A program made the translations under genes and the position numbers. Below are positions 26,045 through 33,984 of a stretch of DNA of 64,000 bases, one piece after another. Within the stretch, counting starts at the first letter, position 1, and each line of letters begins with the position of its first letter. The stretch covers positions 1 to 64,000 of the forward strand of contig CALVZS010000010.1 of assembly GCA_944372575.1 (NCBI GenBank). Direction: 5' to 3'. This stretch comes from an uncultured Clostridia bacterium (GTDB taxonomy: Bacteria; Bacillota; Clostridia; Christensenellales; Borkfalkiaceae). The notes beneath the pieces are model-generated. The model searched no databases, was not told the origin of the DNA, and was given only the letters and a program-made list of their open reading frames with translations.

Positions 26045-26070
26045 CGCGCCCCGCAGGGGCGCGTTTTTTT
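26045..26070 (+). terminator. Riboswitch-controlled terminator
   Basis: CGCGCCCC (26045-26052) pairs with GGGGCGCG (26056-26063), loop GCA, then seven T. It lies between the aptamer and the ribU start and is the expected expression platform. Confidence 0.88.
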
Positions 26071-26117
26071 GTGCGGCGGGTCAAAGAATATCCGAAAATC
26101 ATTGTGAGGTGTTCTTG

Positions 26118-26873
26118 ATGGCAGCCAAAAAATATTTTTCCTCCACGCGCATCGCCATGATCGCGCTCTTCTCCGCGCTTGCGGCAATTTTGTACATCTT
26201 TAACTTCTCTCTGCCGTTTGCCTTTCCCAGTTTTCTGGAGTTCCGCTTCTCCGACGTCCCCGTTCTCATCGGCACGTTCGCGCTTGGCCCGCTCTCGGGG
26301 TGCGTCATCGTCGTGATGATGGTGCTCATCAAACTCGTGTGCGTGTCCACTTCCACCATGTTCGTGGGGGATGCGGCGGACATCCTCGTCGGGATCGCGC
26401 TCGTCATTCCCGTCGGGCTCATCTATCAGCGCCGCCGCACCTTCCGCGGAGCGCTGCTGGGGCTTGCCGTCGGCTCGCTCGTCTCCACCGCGCTCGCCGT
26501 GCTTTTGAACCGTTTCGCCCTTGTGCCTGCCTACGTCTATCTCATGTTCGGCGGCAGCTGGGATCCCATCCTCGGCATGATGACGCCGCTCTTTCCCTCC
26601 TGCACGCGGGAAAATTTCTACTCCCTCTATCTGTGGGCGGCGATCCTTCCCTTCAATCTGCTGCGCTGCCTGGTGGCGTCCCTCATCACGCTGCCCGTCT
26701 ACAAGCACATTTCGCGCGCCATCAACCGGCTGAACGCCAAACTTACGCCCAAAAAGAGGACGGGGGAGAGGAGCAGCCGCTATGCGGCGGCGCTCACCGT
26801 GCTCGGCTTTGTGCTCGCCGTGCTCGTGCTCGTGTTCTTTGCCGTCCTGCACTATCTGCTGACGCAGGGCTAA
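26118..26873 (+). CDS. ribU: Riboflavin ECF transporter substrate-binding subunit, RibU-like
   Basis: A 251-residue membrane protein with about six transmembrane helices and the S-component pattern: RIAMIALFSALAAILYIFNF, FLEFRFSDVPVLIGTFALGP and a long helix before LKLTP-like basic residues. It would bind riboflavin and use an energy-coupling module encoded elsewhere. The FMN riboswitch upstream supports riboflavin specificity. The ATG at 26118 follows GAGGTG; an in-frame GTG 9 bases earlier is less likely. RibU proteins are usually near 190-210 residues; here a basic linker and an extra hydrophobic helix extend the C-terminus. Confidence 0.88.
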   Translation: MAAKKYFSSTRIAMIALFSALAAILYIFNFSLPFAFPSFLEFRFSDVPVLIGTFALGPLSGCVIVVMMVLIKLVCVSTSTMFVGDAADILVGIALVIPVGLIYQRRRTFRGALLGLAVGSLVSTALAVLLNRFALVPAYVYLMFGGSWDPILGMMTPLFPSCTRENFYSLYLWAAILPFNLLRCLVASLITLPVYKHISRAINRLNAKLTPKKRTGERSSRYAAALTVLGFVLAVLVLVFFAVLHYLLTQG

Positions 26874-26887
26874 TGGGCATAAAATTC

Positions 26888-26916
26888 TTGCAAAATGTCG
26901 CCGTATGCGGTATAAT
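26888..26916 (+). promoter_or_regulatory. Promoter placing the start site at the tsaE start codon
   Basis: TTGCAA (26888-26893), 17 bases, TATAAT (26911-26916). Transcription would begin near 26922-26924, only a few bases before the ATG at 26926. Confidence 0.75.
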
Positions 26917-26925
26917 AGCCGTGAT

Positions 26926-27324
26926 ATGGCGATTTTTCTTTCCCGCTCCCCCGAGGAGACCCGGGCATGGGCGGAGAACTATGCAAAGACGCTCTCGCCC
27001 GGCGACGTCGTCCTCCTGGACGGCGAGATGGGCGCGGGGAAAACGGTGGTGGCGCAGGGCATCGCGCGCGGCCTGGGCGTGGAGGAGGACGTGCTCTCTC
27101 CCACCTATGCCTACGTCAACAGCTATGCGCCCATGTTCCACTTTGACTGCTACCGCATCGCAAGCGTGCGGCAGGCGGAGGAGCTGGGATTTGCCGACTA
27201 TTTCGACGCGGGCAAGGTCTGCCTTGTGGAGTGGAGCGAGAACATTGCCCCCCTCCTGCCGGAGGGCTGCAGGCGGATCGTGATCCGTAAGACGGGAGAA
27301 AACGAGCGGGAGATCGAGACATGA
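26926..27324 (+). CDS. tsaE: tRNA threonylcarbamoyladenosine biosynthesis ATPase TsaE
   Basis: The 132-residue product has Walker A GEMGAGKT (33-40), the SPTYAYVNSY segment, FHFDCYRI and EWSENI, matching TsaE. It is the ATPase that assists TsaB-TsaD in forming t6A37 in tRNA. ATG 26926 is chosen since an upstream in-frame ATG at 26905 lies inside the promoter. No SD is present, so the mRNA should be leaderless or nearly so. tsaB and rimI follow; tsaD is not in the window. Confidence 0.93.
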   Translation: MAIFLSRSPEETRAWAENYAKTLSPGDVVLLDGEMGAGKTVVAQGIARGLGVEEDVLSPTYAYVNSYAPMFHFDCYRIASVRQAEELGFADYFDAGKVCLVEWSENIAPLLPEGCRRIVIRKTGENEREIET

Positions 27325-27929
27325 AGTTTCTTGCCATCGATACGAGCGGCAGGGCGCTGACTCTCGCCGCCGTCAACGGGGAGGAGACCGCCTTCATCTG
27401 CCGCGAGGACTGTGCGATGCAGCACTCCGTCCTGCTGATGGATGCGATCGATCGGGCGCTCCGGCAGGCGCACCTGACAGCGGAGGAGTGCGACTTCTTC
27501 GCGTGCGTCGTCGGGCCGGGGTCGTTTACGGGCATCCGCATCGGCATCGCCACCGTAAAGGGGCTGTGCCTCGCCTGCAAAAAGCCCGCCCTCGCACTCA
27601 CCTCTTTCGACACCCTTGCATACGCTGAAAGGGACGGAAAGCGGCTCTGCCTCGTCGATGCGGGGCATGGGAACTATTACCTGTGCGGCTACGACGGGGA
27701 CAGGGTGTGCATCCCGCCCGCCTTCTGTCCGCGCGCGGAGGCGGACGGCTTCATCGCGCAGGGCTTTGTCCCCGTCGCGTCCGCCGCGCTCTTTGATGGC
27801 GTAAAGGCGGCGGACACCGCCCGCGGACTCGTGCGCGCGGCGTCTGCCAAGGCGGGCGAGGCGTGCGGGGCGCACGCGCTGGAGGCGCTGTACCTGCGCA
27901 AGTCCTCGGCAGAGGAGAAGCGCGCATGA
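27321..27929 (+). CDS. tsaB: tRNA threonylcarbamoyladenosine biosynthesis protein TsaB
   Basis: The 202-residue product starts with MKFLAIDTSGRALTLA and contains the TsaB signature VVGPGSFTGIRIGIATVKGLC (around 69-89) within an ASKHA fold. TsaB pairs with TsaD to transfer the threonylcarbamoyl group to A37. The start overlaps the tsaE stop by ATGA. The C-terminal half is short and divergent, as is common for TsaB. Confidence 0.93.
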   Translation: MKFLAIDTSGRALTLAAVNGEETAFICREDCAMQHSVLLMDAIDRALRQAHLTAEECDFFACVVGPGSFTGIRIGIATVKGLCLACKKPALALTSFDTLAYAERDGKRLCLVDAGHGNYYLCGYDGDRVCIPPAFCPRAEADGFIAQGFVPVASAALFDGVKAADTARGLVRAASAKAGEACGAHALEALYLRKSSAEEKRA

Positions 27930-27944
27930 AAAAGGGGGAATGAC

Positions 27945-28379
27945 ATGAACGGACGGCTCTGGCAGTATGCCGACCTCTCGGGGATCGCCGCGCTCGAGTG
28001 CGACTGCTTCTCCGACCCGTGGAACCACCGGATGCTCGCCGAATCCTTTCTCTCGGGCGCCTTTTACGGCTCGCTGCTCGAGGAGGACGGCGCCATCACG
28101 GCATACGGCGGCGTGGGCGTTGCGGGTGAGGTTGCCGAGGTGCAGCTCATCGGCGTGGCGGAGATGTACCGCCGCTGCGGCAGGGGCGGCAAGATCATGG
28201 ACGACCTTGAGGCGCTCGCCCGGGAGCACGGGGCAAAGCGCATCCTGCTGGAGGTGCGTGTGTCCAATTCTCCCGCCCTGTTGCTGTACCTCAGGCGGGG
28301 ATACGGCGGGATTTTCGCCCGCACGCGCTACTATGCGGACGGTGAGGACGCCGTCGTCATGGCAAAGGAGCTTGTTTGA
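27945..28379 (+). CDS. rimI: GNAT N-acetyltransferase, RimI-like
   Basis: A 144-residue GNAT protein with the acetyl-CoA loop in MYRRCGRGGKIMDDLEALAREHG and the strand-helix LEVRVSNSPALLLYLRRGYG. Position directly after tsaB is the classic one for RimI, which acetylates ribosomal protein S18 N-terminally in E. coli; the target here is inferred. GGGGGAA lies upstream of the ATG. The stop overlaps the next start. Confidence 0.88.
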   Translation: MNGRLWQYADLSGIAALECDCFSDPWNHRMLAESFLSGAFYGSLLEEDGAITAYGGVGVAGEVAEVQLIGVAEMYRRCGRGGKIMDDLEALAREHGAKRILLEVRVSNSPALLLYLRRGYGGIFARTRYYADGEDAVVMAKELV

Positions 28380-29074
28380 AACTTTCCCTTGTGCAGCGGG
28401 GGGAGGGGCGCGATCTCGTCCTCCTGCACGGCTATCTCTCCTGCAAGGAGAGCTTCGCCCCGCAGATTGCCTACTTTTCGCGGCGCTTTCGCGTGACCGC
28501 GCTCGACTTTCCCGGTTTCGGCGGCGCGGGGGAGCTGCCCGGGGCGTGGTCGGTCGCCGACTATGCCGACTGGCTGCAGGACGCGCTCGCCGCCCTCTGT
28601 ATCGGGCAGCCGTACGTCCTCGCCCATTCCTTCGGGGGGCGGGTCGCCGTCAAGTGCCTCTCCCGCGGGGACGCGTTCTCCAAGGCAGTGCTTGCGGGCT
28701 GTGCGGGCATTCTGCCGCGGCGCACCCTTTCCTACCGCGTGCGCGTTAAAACGTACCGCCTGGTCAGGCGTTTTGCGCCCGCGTTTGCGGAGCGCCGCTT
28801 CGGCAGCGCGGAGTACCGCACGCTCTCCCCGCTCATGCGGGAGAGCTATAAAAGGATCGTCAACGAGGATTTGCGCGCGGACGCGGCGAAAATTGCCGTC
28901 CCCGTGCTGTTCATTCACGGGATCTGTGACAGGGCGGTGCCGCCCGCTTCCGTGCGCGTCTATCTCTCCTGCGTGAAGGGGAGCCGCGTGTTCTGGATGG
29001 AGGACTGCGGCCACTTCGCGCACCTGGAAAATCCGCTCGCGTTCAATGCGGCGGCGGAGGAGTTTTTGCAATGA
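28376..29074 (+). CDS. Alpha/beta-fold hydrolase
   Basis: A 232-residue alpha/beta hydrolase: LVLLHGYLSCKESF (oxyanion loop), nucleophile elbow LAHSFGGRVAVK with Ser near residue 85, acid residue in FIHGICDRAVPP and catalytic His in EDCGHFAHLENP. The substrate cannot be told. The start is TTG at 28376, overlapping the rimI stop, with AAAGGAG 5 bases upstream; no ATG fits. The next gene overlaps by ATGA, so hydrolase and MurF are translationally coupled. Confidence 0.88.
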   Translation: MKLSLVQRGEGRDLVLLHGYLSCKESFAPQIAYFSRRFRVTALDFPGFGGAGELPGAWSVADYADWLQDALAALCIGQPYVLAHSFGGRVAVKCLSRGDAFSKAVLAGCAGILPRRTLSYRVRVKTYRLVRRFAPAFAERRFGSAEYRTLSPLMRESYKRIVNEDLRADAAKIAVPVLFIHGICDRAVPPASVRVYLSCVKGSRVFWMEDCGHFAHLENPLAFNAAAEEFLQ

Positions 29075-30657
29075 GCATACCGACCATTCTTGCCATTCTC
29101 ATCGGCGGCCTGCTTGCGGGCTATGCCTTTTTTATGTGTTCCGTCCGCCTTGTCGCCATCCTGCAGCAGCAGGGGTACTCGGGCGGGGCATTTCTGAAAT
29201 GGTACTACCGTTCGCGCAATATCGAGCGCAAAAAGGCGTCCATCCTCGCGCTTGCGCTCGCGCTTCTGACGGCGCTCTTTTGCGTGTGCTTCTCCTTTTT
29301 GGGATATGCAGCGGCCAACCTTACCTCGGTGGCGCCCTTCGCGCTCATCTGCGTGCTGTACTGCTATTCCGAGCAGAAGCACGCCCTTAAAGTTCCGCTC
29401 AAAAACACTATGCGCGCCGTGCGGCTGTGCATCGGATATGCCGTACTGCTGTGCGCCCTGTGCATCGGGCTGGGGTTCGCGCTGGCGGCAATCGCCGATG
29501 CGGCGGAAACGGGCTGGGTGTACCTCATGCGCTTTGTTCCCTTCTGCCTGGTGCCGCTCCTCTGTCCGCCCCTTCTGGCGTTTGCCAACCTGTGCATGAA
29601 GGCGTACGAAGTGCCGCACGCAGACAGATTCATCCGGCGCGCCCGGGCGGCGCTCGCCGCGTCACCCTGCATCAAGACGGGCATCACGGGGAGCTTCGGC
29701 AAGACGAGCGTCAAGCACTTTGCCGCTGTCATCCTCTCGGAAAAATACAGAGTCATTGCCACGCCCGCCTCCTACAATACGCCCATCGGCATCGCCAGAG
29801 CGGTGAACGAGGGCGGGCTGGACTGTGATATCTTCCTTGCCGAAATGGGCGCGCGCAGGACGGGCGACATCTCCGAACTCTGCGACATGGTATGCCCCTC
29901 CGCGGGCGTGGTGACGGGCGTCACCTGCCAGCACCTCGCCACTTTCGGTTCGCCGGAGGCGATCCGCGCGGAAAAGGGGGAGCTTGCCGCGCGCGTCGCG
30001 CGCTGCGTGCTCGGGCGCTCCGCCGCGGACATGGGCGGGCCGGATGCGCTCGTCATGGGCAGGGACTTCGACGCCGAGGACGTGGCGCTCTCGCTGGAGG
30101 GAACCTCCTTCACGCTGCGCCTGCCCGCGGGCAGCCTGCCCGTCAGCGTACCGCTTCTGGGCAGGCACGCCGCCGAGGACGTGGCGCTCGCCGCCGCACT
30201 CGCTTCTTCGCTCGGGCTCTCCCTCTCCGAGATCGCTGCGGGCATTGCCAAGATCAGACCCGTCGAACACCGCCTGCAGCGCAGGGATGCGGACGGCGTC
30301 ATCATTCTGGACGATGCCTACAACAGCAACCCCGAGGGCGCGCAGAACGCCGTCGAAGTGCTGCGCCTCGCCCCGGGAAAGAAGGTGGTCGTCACGCCCG
30401 GCATCGTGGAGCTGGGACAGCTGGAGGAGGAAGTCAACGCCCGGCTCGGGGCGTCTCTTGCGGGGCTCGACCGGGTCATCCTGGTGGGGGAGACGCTCGT
30501 GCTCGACGTGCGCAACGGCTACCTCGCCGCGGGCGGGGACGAGAAAAAGCTCTCCGTCGTCCCCACGCTGGAGGCGGCGCAGCAGCTTCTCGCGGGCGAA
30601 CTTGTCTCCGGGGACTGCGTGCTGTTTTTAAACGATCTGCCCGACTGCTACAATTAA
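29071..30657 (+). CDS. murF: Membrane-anchored MurF-type Mur ligase
   Basis: The 528-residue product has an unusual N-terminal membrane domain (about five hydrophobic segments: 4-24, 56-78, 82-98, 117-142, 150-172) before a Mur ligase core with P-loop GITGSFGKTS (204-213), a central domain with EMGARRTGDI, and a C-terminal domain with ILDDAYNSNPEGAQNAVEVL. MurF adds D-Ala-D-Ala to the UDP-MurNAc-tripeptide. The downstream ddl gene makes that dipeptide, supporting the assignment. The membrane domain would place the enzyme next to lipid-linked steps. Confidence 0.87.
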   Translation: MSIPTILAILIGGLLAGYAFFMCSVRLVAILQQQGYSGGAFLKWYYRSRNIERKKASILALALALLTALFCVCFSFLGYAAANLTSVAPFALICVLYCYSEQKHALKVPLKNTMRAVRLCIGYAVLLCALCIGLGFALAAIADAAETGWVYLMRFVPFCLVPLLCPPLLAFANLCMKAYEVPHADRFIRRARAALAASPCIKTGITGSFGKTSVKHFAAVILSEKYRVIATPASYNTPIGIARAVNEGGLDCDIFLAEMGARRTGDISELCDMVCPSAGVVTGVTCQHLATFGSPEAIRAEKGELAARVARCVLGRSAADMGGPDALVMGRDFDAEDVALSLEGTSFTLRLPAGSLPVSVPLLGRHAAEDVALAAALASSLGLSLSEIAAGIAKIRPVEHRLQRRDADGVIILDDAYNSNPEGAQNAVEVLRLAPGKKVVVTPGIVELGQLEEEVNARLGASLAGLDRVILVGETLVLDVRNGYLAAGGDEKKLSVVPTLEAAQQLLAGELVSGDCVLFLNDLPDCYN

Positions 30658-30687
30658 AGGCGCCGCATCGGTACGAGTTACACGCGA

Positions 30688-30726
30688 AACACCTTCGGAA
30701 GAAAAATCCCTTCGGAGGTGTTTTTT
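30688..30726 (+). terminator. Terminator-like hairpin whose stem contains the ddl SD
   Basis: AACACCTTCGG (30688-30698) pairs with TCGGAGGTGTT (30712-30722, two G-T pairs), followed by T to 30726. GGAGGTG in the right arm is the SD for the ddl ATG at 30729. The structure can end the murF transcript or hide the ddl SD. Confidence 0.65.
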
Positions 30727-30728
30727 GT

Positions 30729-31835
30729 ATGCCCAACGTTGCCGTGTTCTTCGGCGGACGCTCCAGCGAGGCGGAGATCTCCGTCATCACGGGGATGTAC
30801 GCCGTCAACTTGCTGCGCGGAACGCGTTACCGCGTCCTGCCCGTCTACCTTCCGCCCGACGGGGGGATGCTGCTCGGGAAGTGGAAGCAGGTGTCCGATT
30901 TCGCGCATCCGGTCAGGGGAACTCCGGTCACGCTGTGCAGGGGCTGCCTTGTGCGGGAGGGCGGGCGCAGGCCGTCGGAGCGCATAGACGTCGCCCTCAA
31001 CTGCTGCCACGGCGGCATGGGGGAGGACGGCACGCTCGCGGCGCTCCTCGCCTGGAATGCGGTCGTCTCCGCCTCTCCCGGCGTCGCCGAAAGCGCCGTC
31101 TTTATGGATAAGCGGCTCACCAAACTTGCCCTGCGCGGGCTGGACATTCCCGCTGCGCCCGCATTCGGCGTTACGGAGGAGGAATATGCCGCTTCGCCCG
31201 ATGCGGTGTGTGCGCAGACGGCCGCCTTCGGCTATCCCGTCGTCGTCAAGCCCGCGCGGCTGGGTTCGAGCATCGGGCTGAGCGTCGCGCACGGGGAGGA
31301 GGAACTCCGGCAGGCGTTCTCCCTCGCCTTCCGCCTCGACGACGGCGCGCTCGTGGAGCGCTATTTCCCCGGAAAGCGGGACATCAACTGCGCCGCCTGC
31401 CGCCTGCAAGGCGAGGTGCGCGTCTCCGCGTGCGAGGAGGTCTTTTCGGGCGGAGAACTGCTCTCGTATGCGGAAAAGTACGAGCGCGGCAGGGGGAGCG
31501 CCTGCCCCGCCGACCTGCCCGAAGCTGCCGCGGCGCACATTTGCAGCTGTACCCGCCGCCTGTATGAGGCGTTCGGGATGCGCGGCGTCGTGCGCGCCGA
31601 CTATCTCCTCGTCGGCGAGGGGGTGTACTTCAACGAACTCAATACCGTTCCCGGCTCGCTCGCGGGGTATCTGTTTGCCGACACGCTCTCGGGCGTGCGC
31701 GACTTCTTTGTCGCCCTCCTCGACGAGGCGCTGCGCACCCCGCCCGTACAAAAGGAGGTCATCCGCACGGGAATTTTGCGGGAGAAGGTTTTTTCGGGCG
31801 CAAAAGGTTGCAAACGGCGGGGAAATTTCGTATAA
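30729..31835 (+). CDS. ddl: D-alanine--D-alanine ligase
   Basis: The 368-residue ATP-grasp enzyme has VAVFFGGRSSEAEISVITG, NCCHGGMGEDGTLAALL, PVVVKPARLGSSIGLSVAH, ERYFPGKRDI and YFNELNTVPGSLAGYLF, the Ddl order of motifs. It joins two D-Ala residues, the substrate of MurF encoded just upstream. The second residue-determining region was not decisive by eye, but D-Ala-D-Ala is the default. The C-terminus is slightly extended and basic (KGCKRRGNFV), and overlaps the icd promoter. Confidence 0.93.
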   Translation: MPNVAVFFGGRSSEAEISVITGMYAVNLLRGTRYRVLPVYLPPDGGMLLGKWKQVSDFAHPVRGTPVTLCRGCLVREGGRRPSERIDVALNCCHGGMGEDGTLAALLAWNAVVSASPGVAESAVFMDKRLTKLALRGLDIPAAPAFGVTEEEYAASPDAVCAQTAAFGYPVVVKPARLGSSIGLSVAHGEEELRQAFSLAFRLDDGALVERYFPGKRDINCAACRLQGEVRVSACEEVFSGGELLSYAEKYERGRGSACPADLPEAAAAHICSCTRRLYEAFGMRGVVRADYLLVGEGVYFNELNTVPGSLAGYLFADTLSGVRDFFVALLDEALRTPPVQKEVIRTGILREKVFSGAKGCKRRGNFV

Positions 31836-31836
31836 T
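31808..31836 (+). promoter_or_regulatory. Sigma-A promoter for icd
   Basis: TTGCAA (31808-31813), 17 bases, TATAAT (31831-31836); the -35 lies inside the end of ddl. Confidence 0.78.
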
Positions 31837-31859
31837 GAAGGAAAAAGCCGAGGTAGTTT

Positions 31860-33071
31860 ATGGCAAAAATTCAGATGACGACCCCCCTCGTGGAGATGGA
31901 CGGCGACGAGATGACGCGCGTCCTGTGGAAGTGGATCAAGGAGATCCTCATCCTGCCCTATGTGGAGTTAAAGACGGAGTATTTCGACCTGGGCCTGCCC
32001 AACCGTGATGCGACGGCGGATACCGTCACGGTGGAGAGCGCCCGCGCCACCAAAAAACTGGGCGTCGCCGTCAAGTGCGCCACGATTACTCCCAACGTAC
32101 AGCGCATGAGCGAATACCATCTGCACGAGATGTGGAAGAGCCCCAACGGCACCATCCGCCGCATTCTGGACGGCACGGTGTTCCGCGCGCCCATCGTGGC
32201 GAAGGGCATCCGCTCCTACATTCCCACCTGGACGAAGTCCATCGTCCTCGCCCGCCACGCCTACGGCGACGTGTACGCGGCGGTGGACGGCATTGCCGCC
32301 GAGGGCAACAAGGTCTACCTCGTGACCGAGGACAAGGAGGGGCGTGAGGTGTCCAGGAAGCTGGTACACGACTTCAACGGCACGTCGGGCGTGGTGCAGG
32401 GGATGCACAACTGCGACGATTCGGTGCGCTCCTTCGCGCACGCCTGTTTCCGCTATGCGCTCGAGCAGAACCTTCCCATGATCTTTGCCACCAAGGACAC
32501 CATCTCCAAGGTGTACGACGGGCAGTTCAAAAAGATCTTCGAGGAGGTGTACGGACAGTACGAGGAGCAGTTCAGAGCAAAGGGGCTGTGGTATCTCTAC
32601 ACCCTCATCGACGATGCCGTGGCGCGCATCATCCGCTCGGAGGGCGGACTGCTGTGGGCGTGTAAGAACTACGACGGCGACGTGATGAGCGACATGGTCG
32701 CCACCGCCTACGGGTCGCTGGGCATGATGACTTCCGTGCTCGTCTCTCCGGACGGCAAGTATGAATACGAGGCGGCGCACGGCACCGTCACGCGCCACTA
32801 CTATAAATACCTCGCGGGGGAGGAGACGTCCACCAATTCTGTGGCGACCATCTTCGCCTGGACGGGCGCTCTGAAAAAGCGGGGCGAGCTGGACGGCAAC
32901 GCGCCGCTCGTCGCATTTGCCGAAAAGCTGGAGCGCGCGACCGTCTCCACCATCGAGGAGGGGGAGATGACGGGCGATCTTGTGCCGCTCTTTTACAGAG
33001 AGGGGATCGCGCCCAAAAAGCTGGATTCCGAGCAATTCCTGCACGCCGTGGCGCGCCGCATGAACGTATGA
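31860..33071 (+). CDS. icd: NADP-dependent isocitrate dehydrogenase, eukaryotic-like type
   Basis: The 403-residue product begins MAKIQMTTPLVEMDGDEMTRV and contains ATITPNVQRMSEYHLHEMWKSPNGTIRRILDG-type motifs (here split at residues about 77-108), KGLWYLYTLIDDAVARI, and AAHGTVTRHY. This is subfamily II, shared by mitochondria/cytosol and some bacteria, rather than the E. coli type. It makes 2-oxoglutarate and NADPH. GAGG lies upstream of the ATG. It is monocistronic with a perfect palindromic terminator. Confidence 0.95.
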   Translation: MAKIQMTTPLVEMDGDEMTRVLWKWIKEILILPYVELKTEYFDLGLPNRDATADTVTVESARATKKLGVAVKCATITPNVQRMSEYHLHEMWKSPNGTIRRILDGTVFRAPIVAKGIRSYIPTWTKSIVLARHAYGDVYAAVDGIAAEGNKVYLVTEDKEGREVSRKLVHDFNGTSGVVQGMHNCDDSVRSFAHACFRYALEQNLPMIFATKDTISKVYDGQFKKIFEEVYGQYEEQFRAKGLWYLYTLIDDAVARIIRSEGGLLWACKNYDGDVMSDMVATAYGSLGMMTSVLVSPDGKYEYEAAHGTVTRHYYKYLAGEETSTNSVATIFAWTGALKKRGELDGNAPLVAFAEKLERATVSTIEEGEMTGDLVPLFYREGIAPKKLDSEQFLHAVARRMNV

Positions 33072-33100
33072 AAAAACGCACCCCGCGGGGTGCGTTTTTT
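33071..33100. terminator. Palindromic bidirectional terminator between icd and the convergent protease gene
   Basis: A perfect 14-bp inverted repeat (33071-33084 with 33087-33100) with flanking A6 and T6, so it works on both strands. Confidence 0.9.
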
Positions 33101-33109
33101 GGCTTTTGC

Positions 33110-33829
33110 TCAGTCGCGGCGCAGCATGGAGAGGAACACGATGGCATAGTAAAGGAAATACACAAGGGAAATGAGCAGGGAGGCGACGTAGGTGAGCGCC
33201 GCGGCGGAGAGTACCTTGCCCGCGGCCGGCAGTTCTTCTTCCCCGAGAATGCCCTCCTCGACGAGCATCTTCTTCGCCCTGCGGGAGGCGTTGAACTCCA
33301 CGGGCAGCGTCGCCAGCATAAAGAGCGTGGACAGCCCGTAGAGCGCGATGCCCAGATACACCGCCCACCGCCCCCAGGGCAGCGGTGCGGAGATCCAGAA
33401 GATGTCCAGAAGCAGTCCCAACAGAATGAGGGGGAGCGCCAGGCGGGAGCCGATGTTGGTGATCGGCACGAGGACGTTCCGGATCTTATAGGGGACGTAT
33501 CCCGTCTCCTTCTGCATGACGTGTCCCACCTCGTGCGCCGCCACGGCGACCGCCGCGACCGAGGCGCTGCCGTATGTGCTCATGGAAAGATTGACAACCT
33601 GTTTGGTCGGGTTGTAATGATCTGTGAGCTTTCCTTCCACGCGGTTGACGGAGATGCCCGTCACGCCGCGGCTGCGCATGAGGCGCGTCGCCGTGTCATA
33701 TCCCGTCATGCACGAGCGCGTCTGTACGCGGTCGTATCTGGAATACGTTGTGTTGACGCGCGCCGACGCCCAGCCGGCAAAGGCAAGACAGGGCAGCAGC
33801 AACAGCAGAAACAGAAGATATTCGAACAT
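33110..33829 (-). CDS. YugP-like membrane zinc metallopeptidase
   Basis: A 239-residue protein with an N-terminal transmembrane helix (about 3-20), the zinc motif AAHEVGHVMQ (HExxH, around residue 101) preceded by NLSMSTYGSASVAAVAVA, and three further hydrophobic helices. This is the neutral zinc metallopeptidase family 2 (YugP). The substrate is unknown; the active site probably faces the cytoplasm. ATG 33829 has AGGAGGAG 9 bases upstream. An extended -10 promoter (TGTTATAAT, TATAAT at 33856-33851) lies just upstream. Confidence 0.9.
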   Translation of the reverse strand: MFEYLLFLLLLLPCLAFAGWASARVNTTYSRYDRVQTRSCMTGYDTATRLMRSRGVTGISVNRVEGKLTDHYNPTKQVVNLSMSTYGSASVAAVAVAAHEVGHVMQKETGYVPYKIRNVLVPITNIGSRLALPLILLGLLLDIFWISAPLPWGRWAVYLGIALYGLSTLFMLATLPVEFNASRRAKKMLVEEGILGEEELPAAGKVLSAAALTYVASLLISLVYFLYYAIVFLSMLRRD

Positions 33830-33850
33830 GGACGGACTCCTCCTGTATCT

Positions 33851-33879
33851 ATTATAACACAAATTGCTGCCTTTCTAAC
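33851..33879 (-). promoter_or_regulatory. Extended -10 promoter for the YugP-like gene
   Basis: Reverse-strand TATAAT (33856-33851) with TGT directly before it and a weak GTTAGA (33879-33874) at 17 bases. Confidence 0.55.
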
Positions 33880-33949
33880 AGTGTACAGGTTTTTTTCACA
33901 AACGGGGACAAAATTCCCCGTCCTCTGCGGCGGGGGAGGGAAAAACGCC

Positions 33950-33978
33950 TTGCCTTTTTGCAAAAAACTTGCTATACT
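33950..33978 (+). promoter_or_regulatory. Promoter placing the start site at the obgE start codon
   Basis: TTGCCT (33950-33955), 17 bases, TATACT (33973-33978). Transcription is expected near 33984-33985, and the ATG is at 33985. Confidence 0.72.
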
Positions 33979-33984
33979 TTGAAT

